From Liolophura sinensis (Eukaryota > Mollusca > Polyplacophora > Chitonida > Chitonidae), in the NCBI RefSeq assembly GCF_032854445.1, contig NC_088295.1:66075249-66139248 (forward strand): a DNA stretch of 64,000 bases, written 5' to 3'. The notes beneath the pieces were generated by a model. That model ran no database searches. It was not told where the DNA came from and was given only the letters and a program-made list of their open reading frames with translations. Both the position numbers and the translations under genes were made by a program. Below are positions 12,263 to 24,269 of the stretch, one piece after another (the stretch's first letter is position 1; every line of letters begins with the position of its first letter).

Positions 12263-12970
12263 ATGTTAATGCATATTATATAGGCCTAATCTCTTTGGGT
12301 GTGACTTGGAATCCATTGCGACTCTCCTCATCGATCCAAGTCTTCTTCGCCTGAATGTCAATCATGAGTTGTCGCCCTTACATAAAATACTTACTCACCT
12401 AATCATGTTTAATAATTTTCAGTAGAACCCTCCCACAGATCTCTACTCACTAGTTCTCTGAAACAGACTGCCTGAAAAAGCAATGTCTGCGTTCGCATAT
12501 ATCGTGTAAATGAGTAGTTCATATTCCTCTGTGGTAGTATAGTGTAAATTTACATGGTAGCAAAATACGCTCTGTCAGGAAATTGTGGGCGGGATTTAAT
12601 ATCATAGGTATAGGTGATAGTAAGCTTATTGCTGAGCAAATGTTGAAAATCCTGAACATTTTATCAGCTTCCTTATGCATTCTATATTTTGACAAATGAT
12701 TACTTTGCTGACGACACAGCATGGGGCTGATTTTACAGCCATGTTTTTGTTGGTTTGGAAATCTTAAGATGATCGTGGTGGATTCATGGCCTACGAGTAG
12801 TGTACGAATGTCGGACATGACGCTTGGATACAACACCTTATTAGTTACCTTGGATACCTACTGAGAGCAACTCCACCAGTGAGAGCTTTACATGAGATGA
12901 AAGTTCCAGGCAGTACGGGAACGAAACCGGAATGAAAAGGAGAATAGTAGAAAAAACGTAATTTTAAAGT
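12263..12970. other. Intergenic, no supported gene
   Basis: The minus-strand frame 12519-12836 (105 codons) has no recognisable motif and no clear splice context. I regard it as chance. Confidence 0.4.
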
Positions 12971-13032
12971 GATTTATTCATTTGACTAGTATTTTACGCC
13001 GTACTCAAGAATATTTCACTTATACGACTGAA
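12971..13032 (-). mobile_element. SINE 3' fragment
   Basis: The sequence 'tttattcatttgactagtat', then 'ttacgccgtactcaagaata' and 'tttcacttatacgac', is the reverse complement of the 3' module found in the full copy at 23830-24080. Only the tail and first core block remain. Confidence 0.75.
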
Positions 13033-13560
13033 TTCGAACAAGTAACCTCCGTGTTGTAAAGCTATTGATTATGAGTGATGTCGTTTATACTCACTTGACA
13101 ATTACATTATACTTTTGCTCCACTAACTTGCCGAAGCCTTACTAATATACCTAATGGACTGCTCATGCATGTATTTTTACCGAATGCTAAATCATATCCA
13201 CAAAAGACATTAAATCCACTTAAACAGTCACATGACCAACAATTACGGATGCGCAATATCAGTCCACGGAATTGTAGAGGAAACTGAATATAGGTAAACT
13301 GGTAATGCATTGATTTCTCGTAGTTTTTGTTGTAAACTATTTGACCTTTAAAAAAGTTTTACTCTTAAGGGAAGCAATGGACTAATACTATCGCTCCATA
13401 CACTTTTGTAGGTCGCTGCACGTGCCGCATAAATTGTGAGGAGAGGGTCGGTCATTGTTCAGGCTTCATAAAGGCCTCTATTAGTAGTACAGGGACATGG
13501 AGTACTCACTTATGGAGTCTATTGAGGGTTTTGTTATTAATTGTTGTACAGCGCTGTAAG
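13033..13560. other. Intergenic, no supported gene
   Basis: Nothing beyond chance frames was seen. Confidence 0.4.
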
Positions 13561-13839
13561 TCACGACAGCAGATCATCAGACTGGGTAATTGCCATCCGT
13601 ACTCTAATTAACGTCTCTTGTTCTTTTGACATGTCAGCTTGATCATGATGGTCAGTCGTTTTGACCAATGCCATTTCTTGAGTATTGTGAAATACCAGTG
13701 GGCCATTTTCAGTGCAGCGGCAGTAGGAGATACCAGCACTTTCGGGCAAACGCCTGTTATATTCAGGACCATTTTGCCACTTTGGATCTTCTTCGACGTG
13801 ACTGGGATATGTTAACTCATTACTGTTAATGATCTGCAT
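13561..13839 (-). pseudogene. Probable BEL/Pao retrotransposon pol fragment
   Basis: A 92-codon frame contains 'DPKWQNGPEYNRRLPES' and ends with 'ITQSDDLLS'. In BEL/Pao elements the linker between RNase H and integrase characteristically has a W-x-GPE(F/W/Y)L-type motif followed, about 50-60 residues later, by a LL-x-R-F/Y-S segment. The order and spacing here fit that pattern. No reverse transcriptase, RNase H, integrase core or LTR is recognisable nearby, so this would be a small relic. Identification is by pattern memory only. Confidence 0.45.
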
Positions 13840-14550
13840 GGATGAACTTGAACCTGTGGTTTGATCACGGATCCCATATCTCTACATATGTGTAAACTCC
13901 CAAGAGCCAGTCTAATTATAGATGTACTGTTTTGAAACTTCATCTGTCACTGGATCAGCAACGCCACAGAAGAAGAGTTGCGTGTATACGTGTGTGTGTT
14001 TTTTGCGATTCCTTAAAACTTCACGTTCAGAATGGAGCCCCAATGTTTATCAAAACTGCACGTCAGGGGACAGCAAATTAAAATAGGACGATATACAGAT
14101 GCTGCCAAAAATCTTTCATCCATAGGAGTTTGTCGGGATCTAAAGTTAAGGGACATACTGAGTTGCCATGGCGGCATTAGCTGCCCATCACGGCTACCAC
14201 CGGAAATGGTTTTGAAGCTGGCAAGAACCAATCAAGTGTCAATGTTAACAGGACATAATGATGGTTATCGACATGCGGCTCTGTGCAAGTACATCTGGCC
14301 AGCCAAGTGATGAGTGACAGGAATTTATCCTCTAGGACATATGCTGATGTTTAACTCAGTCATTCTTGAATTCTCAGAGATACGCTGTAGTTGGAAAAAA
14401 GCATATACACCGACAGGGCAAGAGTTTTCACAAATTTCAGTCTTCAAAAATTACTATGATCAATAGCATCCATCAACGAAAGCTTTTAACTGAGACAGCA
14501 AATTTTCAACAGCAGGAATGGCCGTGGATTATTTGTTGGTGATAATGGAC
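13840..14550. other. Unassigned sequence
   Basis: Contains frames 14032-14310 (plus) and 14013-14231 (minus) that overlap completely. Neither product is recognisable. The segment could be more of a decayed transposon next to the BEL/Pao-like relic, but I cannot show it. Confidence 0.3.
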
Positions 14551-14705
14551 ATCTATCTGTATAGACACCTATCTGTATGGACGCCTATCTGTATGGACAC
14601 CTATCTGTATGGACACCTATCTGTATAGACACCTATTTGTATAGACACCTATCTGTATGGACACCTATCTGTATAGACACCTATCTGTATGGACATCTAT
14701 CTATG
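14551..14705. repeat. 16-bp minisatellite, about 10 copies
   Basis: The unit is 'acacctatctgtatgg' or '...tag', repeated about ten times with single-base variants at two positions (A/G near the end, C/T in the middle). Variants alternate irregularly, which suggests unequal exchange within the array. Confidence 0.95.
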
Positions 14706-14917
14706 CCAATATTTCGAATTTAATCCTAAAAGCTGATGATTTGGAGAGGTGAAATAGATGTAAACAGATCTGAGTGAGCTATTTCAATGTACCTTGGGAA
14801 CAAAAGTTAAGAAAAAAGGAAAATGTCATAACAAGTGGAACAAAACACCACGTGTTTAAAGACGGGCTTTAGAAAATAACCCTAGTACAGATACTTCTGA
14901 CTTCGTAAGTCGTGTTG

Positions 14918-15130
14918 ATTTATTTATATATTTATTTGATTGTTATTTAACGTCATCTTCAAGAACATTTCACTTATAAGATGGTGGTCATTATTATGGG
15001 TGGTGGAAACTAGAGTACCCGGAAAAACCACTCATCTTTGGCAAGTTACTGACGAACTTCAATACATGTAACGGTAAATGGTCAGCAAACGTTAGACTAT
15101 ACAAACGGACATCGAGTGTGGTCAACCGCT
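14918..15130 (-). mobile_element. Divergent SINE, inverted orientation
   Basis: Reads on the plus strand as a T-rich tail ('tttatttatatatttatttg'), then 'ttatttaacgtcatcttcaa', 'cacttataagatggtggtca' and 'atgggtggtggaaact', then 'tttggcaagttactgacg'. This is the reverse complement of the module seen at 12090-12250 and 22075-22196. The tail lies about 240 bp beyond the end of the gene at 15373. Confidence 0.7.
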
Positions 15131-15253
15131 CATTGCCACCAACGTCCCAGTAAGAGAAGATATGTTGAAGACGATAATGTTTTTTCAGTACTGATCGGTA
15201 AAGTGGTATTGAAAGCCTCCATCAGATTTGTTCTTACAACGTGTGCATGTTAC

Positions 15254-15259
15254 TTTATT
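15254..15259 (-). terminator. Candidate polyadenylation signal
   Basis: AATAAA on the minus strand (TTTATT on the plus strand), about 115 nt downstream of the stop codon of the minus-strand gene ending at 15373. Distance and orientation fit a short 3' UTR. Confidence 0.5.
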
Positions 15260-15372
15260 TCAACAAAGAAAGCTCCAGTATAGGCAAAAATAAACTCTCA
15301 AGTGTTGGACCAGGTTTAGCAAGATAAATAAAATCTCTACTAATTCCGAGGAAAAATAACAAAAAAAGTACT

Positions 15373-16405
15373 CTAGTACAATGTGCTGAAATTGTTCTTT
15401 TTGTGAGAATTTCTGGGTTTGTCAGTACGGATGCCGCTGGCCGTTGATGGCCGCCTTGGTCGGCGGCCCTTCTTGCCAGTGTGTTGTGACGGTGCCGGAT
15501 TGCTTAACTGCTGAGACCATTGCTCTGTAAAATACGATCGCGAATCCTCGTCGTCTAGGTGTTCTTCTGAATGAACTTTAGGCAGAAAAATATTAAGAAA
15601 AGTTTTATGCTTGTTCTCCGTTGCTTCTGTGTCTTTGGAACCTTCTACCCTCTCTACGTACACAGCGCCGCAACCATTGTTTATCGGTGGTACTTTTTCC
15701 CTTCGGTTTAACAGCTTTTCCGGTGTGCTAGGGGGCGCTGTAGGACCTTCCTCCGTGACGTCAGAAGACGCTGTATCCTCGACCAATAGTGGAGGATCTT
15801 CAGTTTGCTTCGAACAGTTTTGACACAGACTGCAGCTTGTCGATCTTGAATTAGGCACAGGATCTACACAAAGGTTTTGTCTCTCCTCCGCCATATTCAA
15901 GTACATTTTAGCGTGAGTATATTTCAGTTTGGCCTGCTGACTCTGGCGACCCAAAAACCACGCATCGCTGTGTCGCAAAACACCCGAATCCTCTATTGGA
16001 ACAGTGGGACCAGTCTTCACCACGTCGCTTCTGTTTCGGTAAATTCCGTCGATGATTTCTCGCTCGCCTTTTGTAAGCGACGGCGTTTTGTCCTTAACGA
16101 ACATCCTGCCCGTGAGGGGGTGAAGCGTAGAGCTCCTGCTGTTATAATCACTACCGGTCAGGGAAGGCCTTGGGGAAGCTGTCGTGGTTTTATTCCTCCC
16201 CAGATTTTGGTACAGCTGCGACACGGAGACACAGTCTCCCAAATCAGACGACCAGTCGTAGAAACGAGCCACGCTGATGTGAGTCCTCGGCATGATGTAG
16301 ACTTGCTGGTAGGCACGGAAAGGTTGTGCGGTGCTGGGCCTAGCAGGACAGGACAAAGGTCGGTGGATCCGCTCAGGAGATCCCGGCCGGCGGATGGCAG
16401 CAGGC
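15373..16405 (-). CDS. Uncharacterised protein, 3'-terminal coding exon
   Basis: A large open frame on the minus strand, entered through a good acceptor ('ttgtgtttgtgctccag', exon start 16405) and ending in TAG at 15375-15373. The frame itself continues to an ATG at 16422, but that Met lies in the intron. If the acceptor is used, the exon starts in phase 2 (last base of a codon) and upstream exons are missing from my reading. An internal Met at 'YIMPRTHISVARFYDWS' is a possible alternative start. The exon encodes about 343 residues. The first third is Arg/Pro/Tyr-rich. The middle has 'DAWFLGRQSQQAKLKYTHAK' and a CxxCxxC cluster (SCSLCQNCSK). Then come acidic and proline-rich segments, a basic 'KKGRRPRRPS' stretch and a Lys/Arg-rich tail. 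There is no membrane segment. GC content and codon use are clearly coding-like. I do not recognise the family. It is convergent with the 8027 gene. Confidence 0.75.
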
Positions 16406-16467
16406 CTGGAGCACAAACACAAAATGCAAATGGATTATCACAGGAAATCTCATAAAACATAACCTAA

Positions 16468-16620
16468 TATTTATTCATTGTACCGTACTTAAGAAATTTT
16501 CATCTATATTATGGTTTATGGGTAGAGAAAACAGGTACGTCAGGTATCTGACAAAGGTTCCAGGCTAGCGAAAGTTGGATTCGAACATCTGACCTCATTC
16601 AACAGAAAACTGGTACACAG
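16468..16620 (-). mobile_element. Very degenerate SINE copy
   Basis: The sequence 'ttattcattgtaccgtactt aag...catctatattatggtt', 'ggtagagaaaaca' and later 'ggattcgaac' (an inverted B-box-like block) parallels the order of the intact minus-strand SINE at 23830-24080. It lies in the intron just upstream of the exon ending at 16405. Confidence 0.4.
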
Positions 16621-18154
16621 TTAAAATAGAATTTTAAGCCTAGATGCCATCGACGTCACTGTTTTTTGGAATCCAGATTGTTACCTTTTGAGGGCTCAGT
16701 TTACATGAAATGAGATCTAAAGAAAGCCAGATGCTATGAACCCGTCAACTTAGATTGTTAGGTTTGTGCATTAGTACATTAGCCAAGGAAGTTCTTTTTC
16801 TCTCTGTAAGCAACTTTACGGAAAGAAGTTACGGGGGATTTTGGATAAAATTTTGAGAAAAAGTTGACCTTGGGCTGAGAACCAATTTGTTCATTTTGGT
16901 GATGCATTGTTCGGATCCGGATCCAGGGATTTTTTTCAAAGTGTTCTTTGCCATTTATAGATAGAGAAGAAATGCAGAGCACTGTCTAGTTGTCTTTAGT
17001 GCGGATTTTTGTACATTTACACTAAGGCGGAGGTTTAAGTTCTCGGGCTGCATTATAGCTGCAAGAGAGTTTCAAGTGACAAAGACATAAACCTGAATGT
17101 CACGGAAAAGGACTGTTTGACCAGATTGCTGAGCTTCTAGCCCCAACCGGAAGTTGACCAAAACCAGAATTATTGATGTCTGGCTTACAATAGCCTTGGG
17201 GGCATTCCTTTCCTTTTGATTAAACGTAGCACACGATCACTACGACATAATCTGATATGGTTATTTAATATTCTTGCATACACATATACCAAATTGCCTG
17301 GTGGCCATAAAAAAAACGAGGGAAGGAAACGCCCCTCGGTCCTTCTAGATGTGAAGGATTACCCAGATCATACAATGTATGAAAATGTATTCGAAAATAT
17401 ATTCTAAAAGCAACAAATTCCCTTCCTTTAACTGGATTGCAACGGAGACTGGCCTTTCCAAAACCGATGTAGTGTCTGACGGACAAGAATGAGAAAACAG
17501 GCAACAACAAAAAAGAAAGGGCAAAAAAGTATTGAAACGACTCGTTTTTTTCTCTATATCAGGTTTCCTTTTTAATTTGTTTACCTTTTTACCATTTCTC
17601 ACTGCGCCTGATTTCAATCCGTATATTGACTTGGTACATCGATCGCGTAATCAGTTTGTTTGGAAATGCCGATTACGTAACGAGACTTCTGATGTTGATT
17701 AGGAACGGCACGGAGAAATCTAAACCCTCGTGCAGACCACTGAAATTGAACAGTGGATCTGAGTCACGCAACTGCGCGGGCCATTGTTCTTGCTAAATCG
17801 GTGTGGGCAGAGCGTAATAAGCGAACTGCGTGTGCAGTCTCGGAGCCTTAGTTACACGTCCATTAAAATATTGTGGCATCCAAAACTCAGATCGAAGTTT
17901 GCTGAAAAAATGCAACATGGCGTGAAAATTGGCATTTGAATTTTCTACTTATTTATCTGAAATCTACACAAAGGCTGTCTGACAGAAGTTATGATGGGGG
18001 TTAAGTCAAGAAGTAAAACGCTTGATCGCATTAAAGATTGGTATTACCATATGGGTGGAATTTCACTGATTATACCAAACTGAAATATCAATTCAAGGCT
18101 GTTTATTGCGAAGATGGGAATCCTACGGTAGCCCACATACGACATTTTCCTTTT
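16621..18154. other. Intron or intergenic, no supported gene
   Basis: Probably upstream intron or flank of the minus-strand gene at 15373-16405. I could not find its preceding exon. Overlapping frames at 17216-17617 are not protein-like. Confidence 0.35.
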
Positions 18155-18569
18155 TTCTTAACTTTTGTAACTTTTTCTCACGTTTCCCCTTCGGTGAAAA
18201 CGGTTTGTGTGGAAACCTTTGCACCTAGGTGGAAACTTACGTGATGCAAGAAGCCTCGTTCTCGTTTCCGTTGGCAGAATGATGAAATATATCATGTAAA
18301 AACTTCAGCATGACGGAGAAAGGCGTGGATGAAGAAAGGCGTGGATGAGACAAGTCCACATGGAATTCCACACAACCTCCCAATAGAGTGTTCCGACTAC
18401 AGAGAGAGTATTTGTAGGCAAAATGATTTCATCTTCCATTTTCCGCCGTTTTTGGACCAGAACAAGGCATTTGGTAACACGTGAGTTTCCACCAAGTTGA
18501 AAGCCTTTTCACCTGGGTGAAGTTTTTACCCTCGTGGAAACTTAAGAAAAAGTTACAAAAGTTAAGAAA
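18155..18569. mobile_element. Foldback element with long inverted arms
   Basis: The left arm (18155-18288) and right arm (18426-18569) are imperfect reverse complements. The outer ends read 'ttcttaacttttgtaacttt' and, inverted, 'aaagttacaaaagttaagaa', which match perfectly over about 20 bp. Further inside, 'ggtggaaactTACGTG' pairs with 'CACGTGAGTTTCCACC', and the inner ends pair 'gatgaaat' with 'atttcatc'. The spacer of about 137 bp holds a two-copy 'gaaaggcgtggatga' repeat. No coding frame spans it. It looks like a MITE or foldback-type transposon; the transposase family is unknown. Confidence 0.7.
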
Positions 18570-18574
18570 GAGTA

Positions 18575-18690
18575 TACTGTCACTAAGACCCCTCGAGCAG
18601 TAACAGCCGGGGGAGTACATAAATTTCCTGTCTAACGCCGGTTTTGAACTTCCGATTTTAATCACTCGGCAAGGACTCGCTTCCCTATAA
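18575..18690 (-). mobile_element. tRNA-like SINE head fragment
   Basis: Shares 'aaatttcctgtctaacgccg', 'gttttgaac' (an inverted RNA polymerase III B-box), 'taatcactcggcaagga' and 'gctcccctataa'-like blocks with 50775-50880. It directly abuts the foldback element, so either the two form one composite family or one inserted beside the other. Confidence 0.5.
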
Positions 18691-21600
18691 GGTTGGGTAT
18701 AATGACGCTTAACACATTCTTTATTGCATATGATCCTACATGGGACATTTGTGACTTATAGCTATGTATGTAAAATAAAGTTCCAATACCACGAATATTT
18801 TTGATAAATTATGAAAAACAATATAGCAACAATGCGGGATTGCTTTTGTCGCCTACGGAAGTATATTGCCGTTTTCAAACATCATCGTATAATACAATGT
18901 GTATATTTCTTTGTTTCCAACGCCATTTGGACACAATTACGTCGGTTTTATGAAATATACAACGTGCATGCATGTTTGTGTTTCCTATCTGTTTGTAAAA
19001 ATGTTGTAAACATCAGCTCAAACAGTAAGACCTTTGCCTTGGATAAGAATCTTTAGTCTGGCTCAAAAAAGTAGTTAATAAAGATCAAAGTACCCAGAAT
19101 ACGGACACTACTTGTTTGAAGGTAGAACAGTTAAATAAAGGTAGAACAGTTTGCCGTTTTGAGGGACTTGATGTTGGTCACACCGCGTAAACTTGGGTAA
19201 TAAAACGACTAAATGGGAACAACATGTACCAAACAGGTCCCAGTATAAGCTTGAAAGCCATGATCTGGTTACTTGGGCTGTACACTCCGCAGTATCCGGT
19301 TACCTAGAATCGATGGTAACAAATTATAGTTCTCGATAAAAACTATTTTGGGAAAGCCAGTGACAAAACAAAGAGATTCTTTGTCGTGATAGCTATTAAT
19401 TTATCCGTGATCGATATTGTCCCCTGTTCGTGCATAGAGTCTCATTCTCAAGCTTTTTTATATAGAGGTTACCCATATAACCAAAAGTGCATTGGTTGGT
19501 AAAAATGGAAAATGTTACGTAATTCTTAAGGCTTTGGCCTGATCAGTAGGCAACTTGCTCATGTCGACTTTTACGTTTTGTTGTTACTTCCACGTTATGT
19601 TCCTGCCGTCTACACTAAATATCATACAGCAATTTTTCAAGCAGCCTAAAAAACATACAAATATGACAAATATAAAATTTTGATAAACACACAATTATGA
19701 TTATATCTTTAAAGAACGACATTTATAACCGCCAAATAATTAACACAGCAAATATTGGTGTTCCTCCTGAGCGAAAATTATAATCAAATTCACTTTGGTT
19801 TTGTTATGTAGGTAATGTTCAGCTAAATGACAGAGTGATAAGTGCAGGCCTATTCTCAGTGACACATTTATCCCGTCACAGTAAATCGATTGGTTGTACA
19901 TAGATCATATATACAGAAGTTGTTAATGATTTATGATATGTTTTTTTAACGCATGGCTCTATTAACCTATATTACCGTTACACACGTCGTGCTGATGGGA
20001 ATCGACTTGGTTAAGGCAGTTTAGAGCAATTAAGACCGCGGAAAAGAGTTGGTTGTCCTTGGCAATATGGCAATGAAACTGAAAGCAAACTGTTGTTGAT
20101 AAACGACCGAACGACATACTTTCCGGTATTCCTGAAGGGTCCATTTGAAATGGTCGCGGTCGGCTGCTCTGCTGTGTGGTCAGCGATACAACAGCTGTGC
20201 AATATTCTCCATTAATTAGTCCCTAGCGTAAAAGTGGCCAAAGTAATCGTCCATTAAAAACGAAAACCTTTGCCTAGGTCAAATGGACTGTGCTTCCTGA
20301 CCAGAAATGCACCATTGAATGTGGCGACATGTTAGGTCTTTTCATACTGCGTAATCTATGGCCGATTCGGTTTGGAAGGCTATATATGCTATGTAGGCTA
20401 TCTGATTTCACCATTAGATGAAGGAAAGGTAAAAGCACGCAGTTTGTAACTGAAGCCAACAACACTTTAATTTTCCAGAAAAGTATGTGGCTACTCTTAC
20501 TCAGTAAGCTGAAGAGTTAGAATCTAGATGACAAATCCACGACGTTGAAGAATGAATTTAACTTTGTGGGATATGTCATGTATTTAAGTTCACAAACTCT
20601 TATATACCATCCACCTGAAAATAAACTAGACTGGGACAACCCATATGGGCGTTGGCGGCTAGGCTTATACATTGTTTCAAAAAGGCAAGTGCAATGAGCA
20701 CTAAAAAGCAAAATTACGACTGAACATGAATAGCGTCAGTTTGCTGGAATACACATACGGTCGAGAATTAACTATCCAAGTGTAACCGTTGAAAAAAGAT
20801 GATAAACATATAGAGTTGTGGCTAACCACGCCAAAATGCAGAAATATCTCTCTCATTAAAGGGATGGCGAAATGTGGCAAAGTAACACTAAAGTATCTTC
20901 TTTCCACAGCGATATGTTTTTATGGCCATATAAATATATAGTACAAATAAAATCATGACAAATACGCGTTGCATTGCGCAATAAGTAGAGGCATACACCG
21001 TCTATGCTCACGTAAAACTCACCCCATCGTACTGTATGTATGAAAAAATCTTGAATACCACTTTAATCATTAATAAAAAAACATAAGTCTTTATGAAAAC
21101 CACCTCTGTGTGGAAATAGAGGTATTGTTATAACTAACATTTTGCTTAGCAAATCAAGTAAACCAAGTAGTACATAAATAAAATATATAACAAAAGATGT
21201 TTCGAAACGGTATGCCAGGAGACTGAAATGACCGCAAGTCATTAACCCAGGATAACATATACTTACGGAGCGTGAAGCCCCCATGGTTAACTTGACACGG
21301 ACGTCCTGATCAAGGATAGAACCTCCATACGAAGCACCATAATGCCGCAATAAGCAGATCTACACAGATGCAAGACAGCACTGGGTTACGGCCTATAGGG
21401 GGTGGGTTAGAAGTGTATTGATACACAGATACGGGGAGACGTGTCCTGGACAATAACAAGTCAACCCGTCTGCCGTAAGTCTGAACGAGTCGACACGACC
21501 CCAACTCTAACGACAACAGCCGACTATTGATTGGACTAAATGTTTCTTCGAAGGCCATTCTGTACGGTACTTTGGATAACATGGTTTTAACAATGGCAGG

Positions 21601-22074
21601 TATATATTATTAAATGCAAAACACTGACAGGAAAGAATTAATAGGTCATTTTAACAGTCCACGGTCAAGTCATTTTCGGATTGAGCTGGGGCCACAAGAT
21701 CATAGTTATGTTGGCACACTACCGAGGTATCAGTTTATCAGTTGAGTCACTCTCAATATTTGTGGTTTGTTAGAGACTATCCGCGGGTGGCACGTTTGTC
21801 CTGTTCCCCGGATCACGAAGCTATCTTAGACAGAAGTCGGGCTTGGTCTTAACTTTAATACAGTTTATAACCCTAAATATGTATTGGGTTTGGGGTTTCT
21901 TTAGACAATTCTTAGCCTTCCATGATATGCAAAATTGAGAATTAGCGCTTACTGTGTATGTTCAAATACCACAAATTAAGACTACATGTAAGTTTGACGT
22001 TTTGATCACGAACCCATGTCTTCCACCATGTCCTCTGATATGGTGTGAAAGTCTACATAAGATGTGTTAAAGGC
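18691..22074. other. Intergenic, no supported gene
   Basis: A 14-bp block 'aaggtagaacagtt' is duplicated at about 19120-19150. A minus-strand frame at 21310-21582 has fairly protein-like composition, but its product is not recognised and its splice context is ambiguous. Nothing else could be supported. Confidence 0.4.
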
Positions 22075-22196
22075 CTTGAGTATCTTGCCAAGGATCGGTC
22101 GTTTATGTCGGGCGCTCTGATTTCCTCCAGTCTTCCTAACCGCCTTGGTGAAAGTAGAAAATCGATATCTCTCAATAAATAAATAAATAAATAAAA
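22075..22196 (+). mobile_element. SINE 3' half
   Basis: The sequence 'gagtatcttgccaaggatcg', 'gtcgggcgctctgatttcct' and 'cctaaccgccttggtgaaag' is followed by 'ctcaataaataaataaataa' as a tail. It has the same module order as 12090-12262. The AAAT-repeat tail is intact, indicating a fairly recent insertion compared with the others. Confidence 0.7.
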
Positions 22197-23829
22197 AATC
22201 TCCTCTATGCCATTAGAAATGCAATACAAAAAATCTACTTCGTGTTTTGCGCGTTTTCACACATTACAACTGCACGTAGAGTTTTACTCTTTGATTATCG
22301 ATATGCAATCGGTGCGCAATCATCGCCTGGCTGTTTCTTCTCTGTTCAATTAATGATTGGCCAAACGAGAGAGCTATTATACAAAAGCTGGTCAGAAGAA
22401 ACAGCCAAAGTAATATTTGTGGAAACCCTGATACATTTATCAGCATACAAGTAATAAAATAAACTGCTCTCTAGTCTATATTTAATTCCAAATGTTGCAT
22501 TATCATTTACATCATGAATTGGCTTTTGTTGTTCGATCTGGCCAGTTACTGTTTATTGTTTTGAAATTGTTACTACGTCAATATTATGTACACGTATGGC
22601 TTAAGATGCAGCACTGGTGGTATTAAAGACTAGATATAATTTATGACCTACTTCTGAGCAAAAATAATTTCGTCTAGACCCACATGCTGCTATCGGTCAC
22701 CTGACAATGGGCTGGGTTAATCTGCTGTATGATTTACAATCTTACAACACCAACATTCCATATAACTGTAAAACATTGCATAATCTATGTAAGTATGTAC
22801 AAAGACTATAGTACTGTTGTTTTCGAATAGGCCAAGATGATTTCGCATACAAACAGTTACGAGGAAGTAATGTAGCCTTCATCCTATACCGTACACGTGC
22901 ATGTTTGCCTGATTTGGGTAGTAAGATACAATTAAGTTAACAAGTCCCACTGGTAATATTGGCTTATTAATCCCAAAAATTGGACGGTTATAATTCTAGT
23001 ATTATGTCATGCCAAACTGTTCATATGGATTGAAGCAAAGCTAATTTGGTTTTAAATTCAATGATATGACGTAGGTTTTTACATGAGGGTTACTTTACTT
23101 TAAGGTTTTAAGATGTTCTCAGAATGAAAATTATGGCCTCCGTCATTTTTTTCAAGTCAACAGGAACTGTAACAGAAAACCGAGAAATTATCCAAAGTGC
23201 ACGAGTTTAGCTGGAGACGGTGATGGACCATTTAACCCTGAAATAGTTTCCGTTACTGAGGAGTACGCAGCATGGTGTGTCAGTCCCATAGTATATAGCG
23301 TCATAGCTATTACCAGCTATATTTCTTCCCTTCCAGTTTGAAGTACTCGCAGATTTCACGCAACGCAAACACGGCTCCCAGCAGGGTGTTTATGTCCACG
23401 GCTGGATCATGACGTTAACAATTCGCTGGTGCGTTTTGGTTCCATCACACTTTGCGATAAGACATGCAGCGGAACTTACACTGTACTGTTACGGACAAAG
23501 AAACCCATATGACCTCAACCAGCCATTAAAAGGGGCTATAATTTATATCTCAAGCACTTTTCTTACCAGTATAACTTAAAGTGGATCATTGCACGCTTCA
23601 GAAAGCACTGTTATATAACGATCAGAGATACGTGTACAATTTATACAGGTACATTTATATCCCTGCACAACAGTCTGAAGGCATCTGTAAGCTATACATT
23701 TAATATGGTTACCAACATGGTATGATTTCGGAAGAAAGAAAACCTCTTCTAAAGTCAGCCATCTTGATCGCCTATAAAAGGATGTATATAGCAATGAAGG
23801 TGGTGTATTATGTTATCATCATGCTCTTG
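22197..23829. other. Intergenic, no supported gene
   Basis: AT-rich. Frames at 22242-22454 and 22264-22446 overlap on opposite strands without recognisable products. No supported feature. Confidence 0.4.
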
Positions 23830-24080
23830 ATTTTATTTATTTATTTATTTGATTGGTGTTTTACGTCATACTCAACAGTATTTCACTAATACGACGGCGG
23901 CCAGCATTATGGTGGGAGGAAACCGGGCACAGCCCGGGGTAAACCCACGACCATCCACAGGTTGTTGGCAGAACTTCTCACGTGCGCCATCATGCGCTGG
24001 ACTTGAACTCACGTTGGTGGGAGGCTCCTGTGCCATTGCGTCATGATGACGTGCTAAACCCCTCGGCCACGGAGGCCCCA
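23830..24080 (-). mobile_element. Near-complete tRNA-derived SINE
   Basis: Read on the minus strand it begins with a tRNA-like head: 'ggggcctccgtggccgaggg' gives an A-box (TGGCCGAGGGG) and 'gagttcaagtcc' gives a B-box. The conserved core follows ('gggctgtgcccggtttcctc', 'ccaccataatgctggccgcc', 'gtcgtattagtgaaatac'), then 'gtatgacgtaaaacaccaat' and a tail of AAATA repeats. This is the best-preserved SINE in the window. The core resembles the deeply conserved SINE domain described from molluscs and other metazoans. The overlapping frames 23849-24046 and 23872-24090 are not genes. Confidence 0.9.
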
Positions 24081-24269
24081 CAATGCTCATGAGGTTAAAT
24101 GATCAATATTACACCCATATTCAGATTGCTGATAATGTTTATTAAACATTCGAAGGGTTACATATCTAAGGTTAATTTTGCACTTTCAAAACGATGTTTA
24201 TTTCTTGTTTCTTGTTAAAGTGAATTACTGGTGAGAAAACGCATTTGTTGACAATGACGCACTAACGAC

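Noticed and set aside
14013-14310. Overlapping frames on both strands beside the BEL/Pao-like relic
   Set aside because: I could not match either product to reverse transcriptase, RNase H or integrase, so I did not extend the relic.
21310-21582. 90-codon minus-strand frame, possible upstream exon of the 15373-16405 gene
   Set aside because: Neither a convincing donor in the needed phase nor any similarity could be shown.
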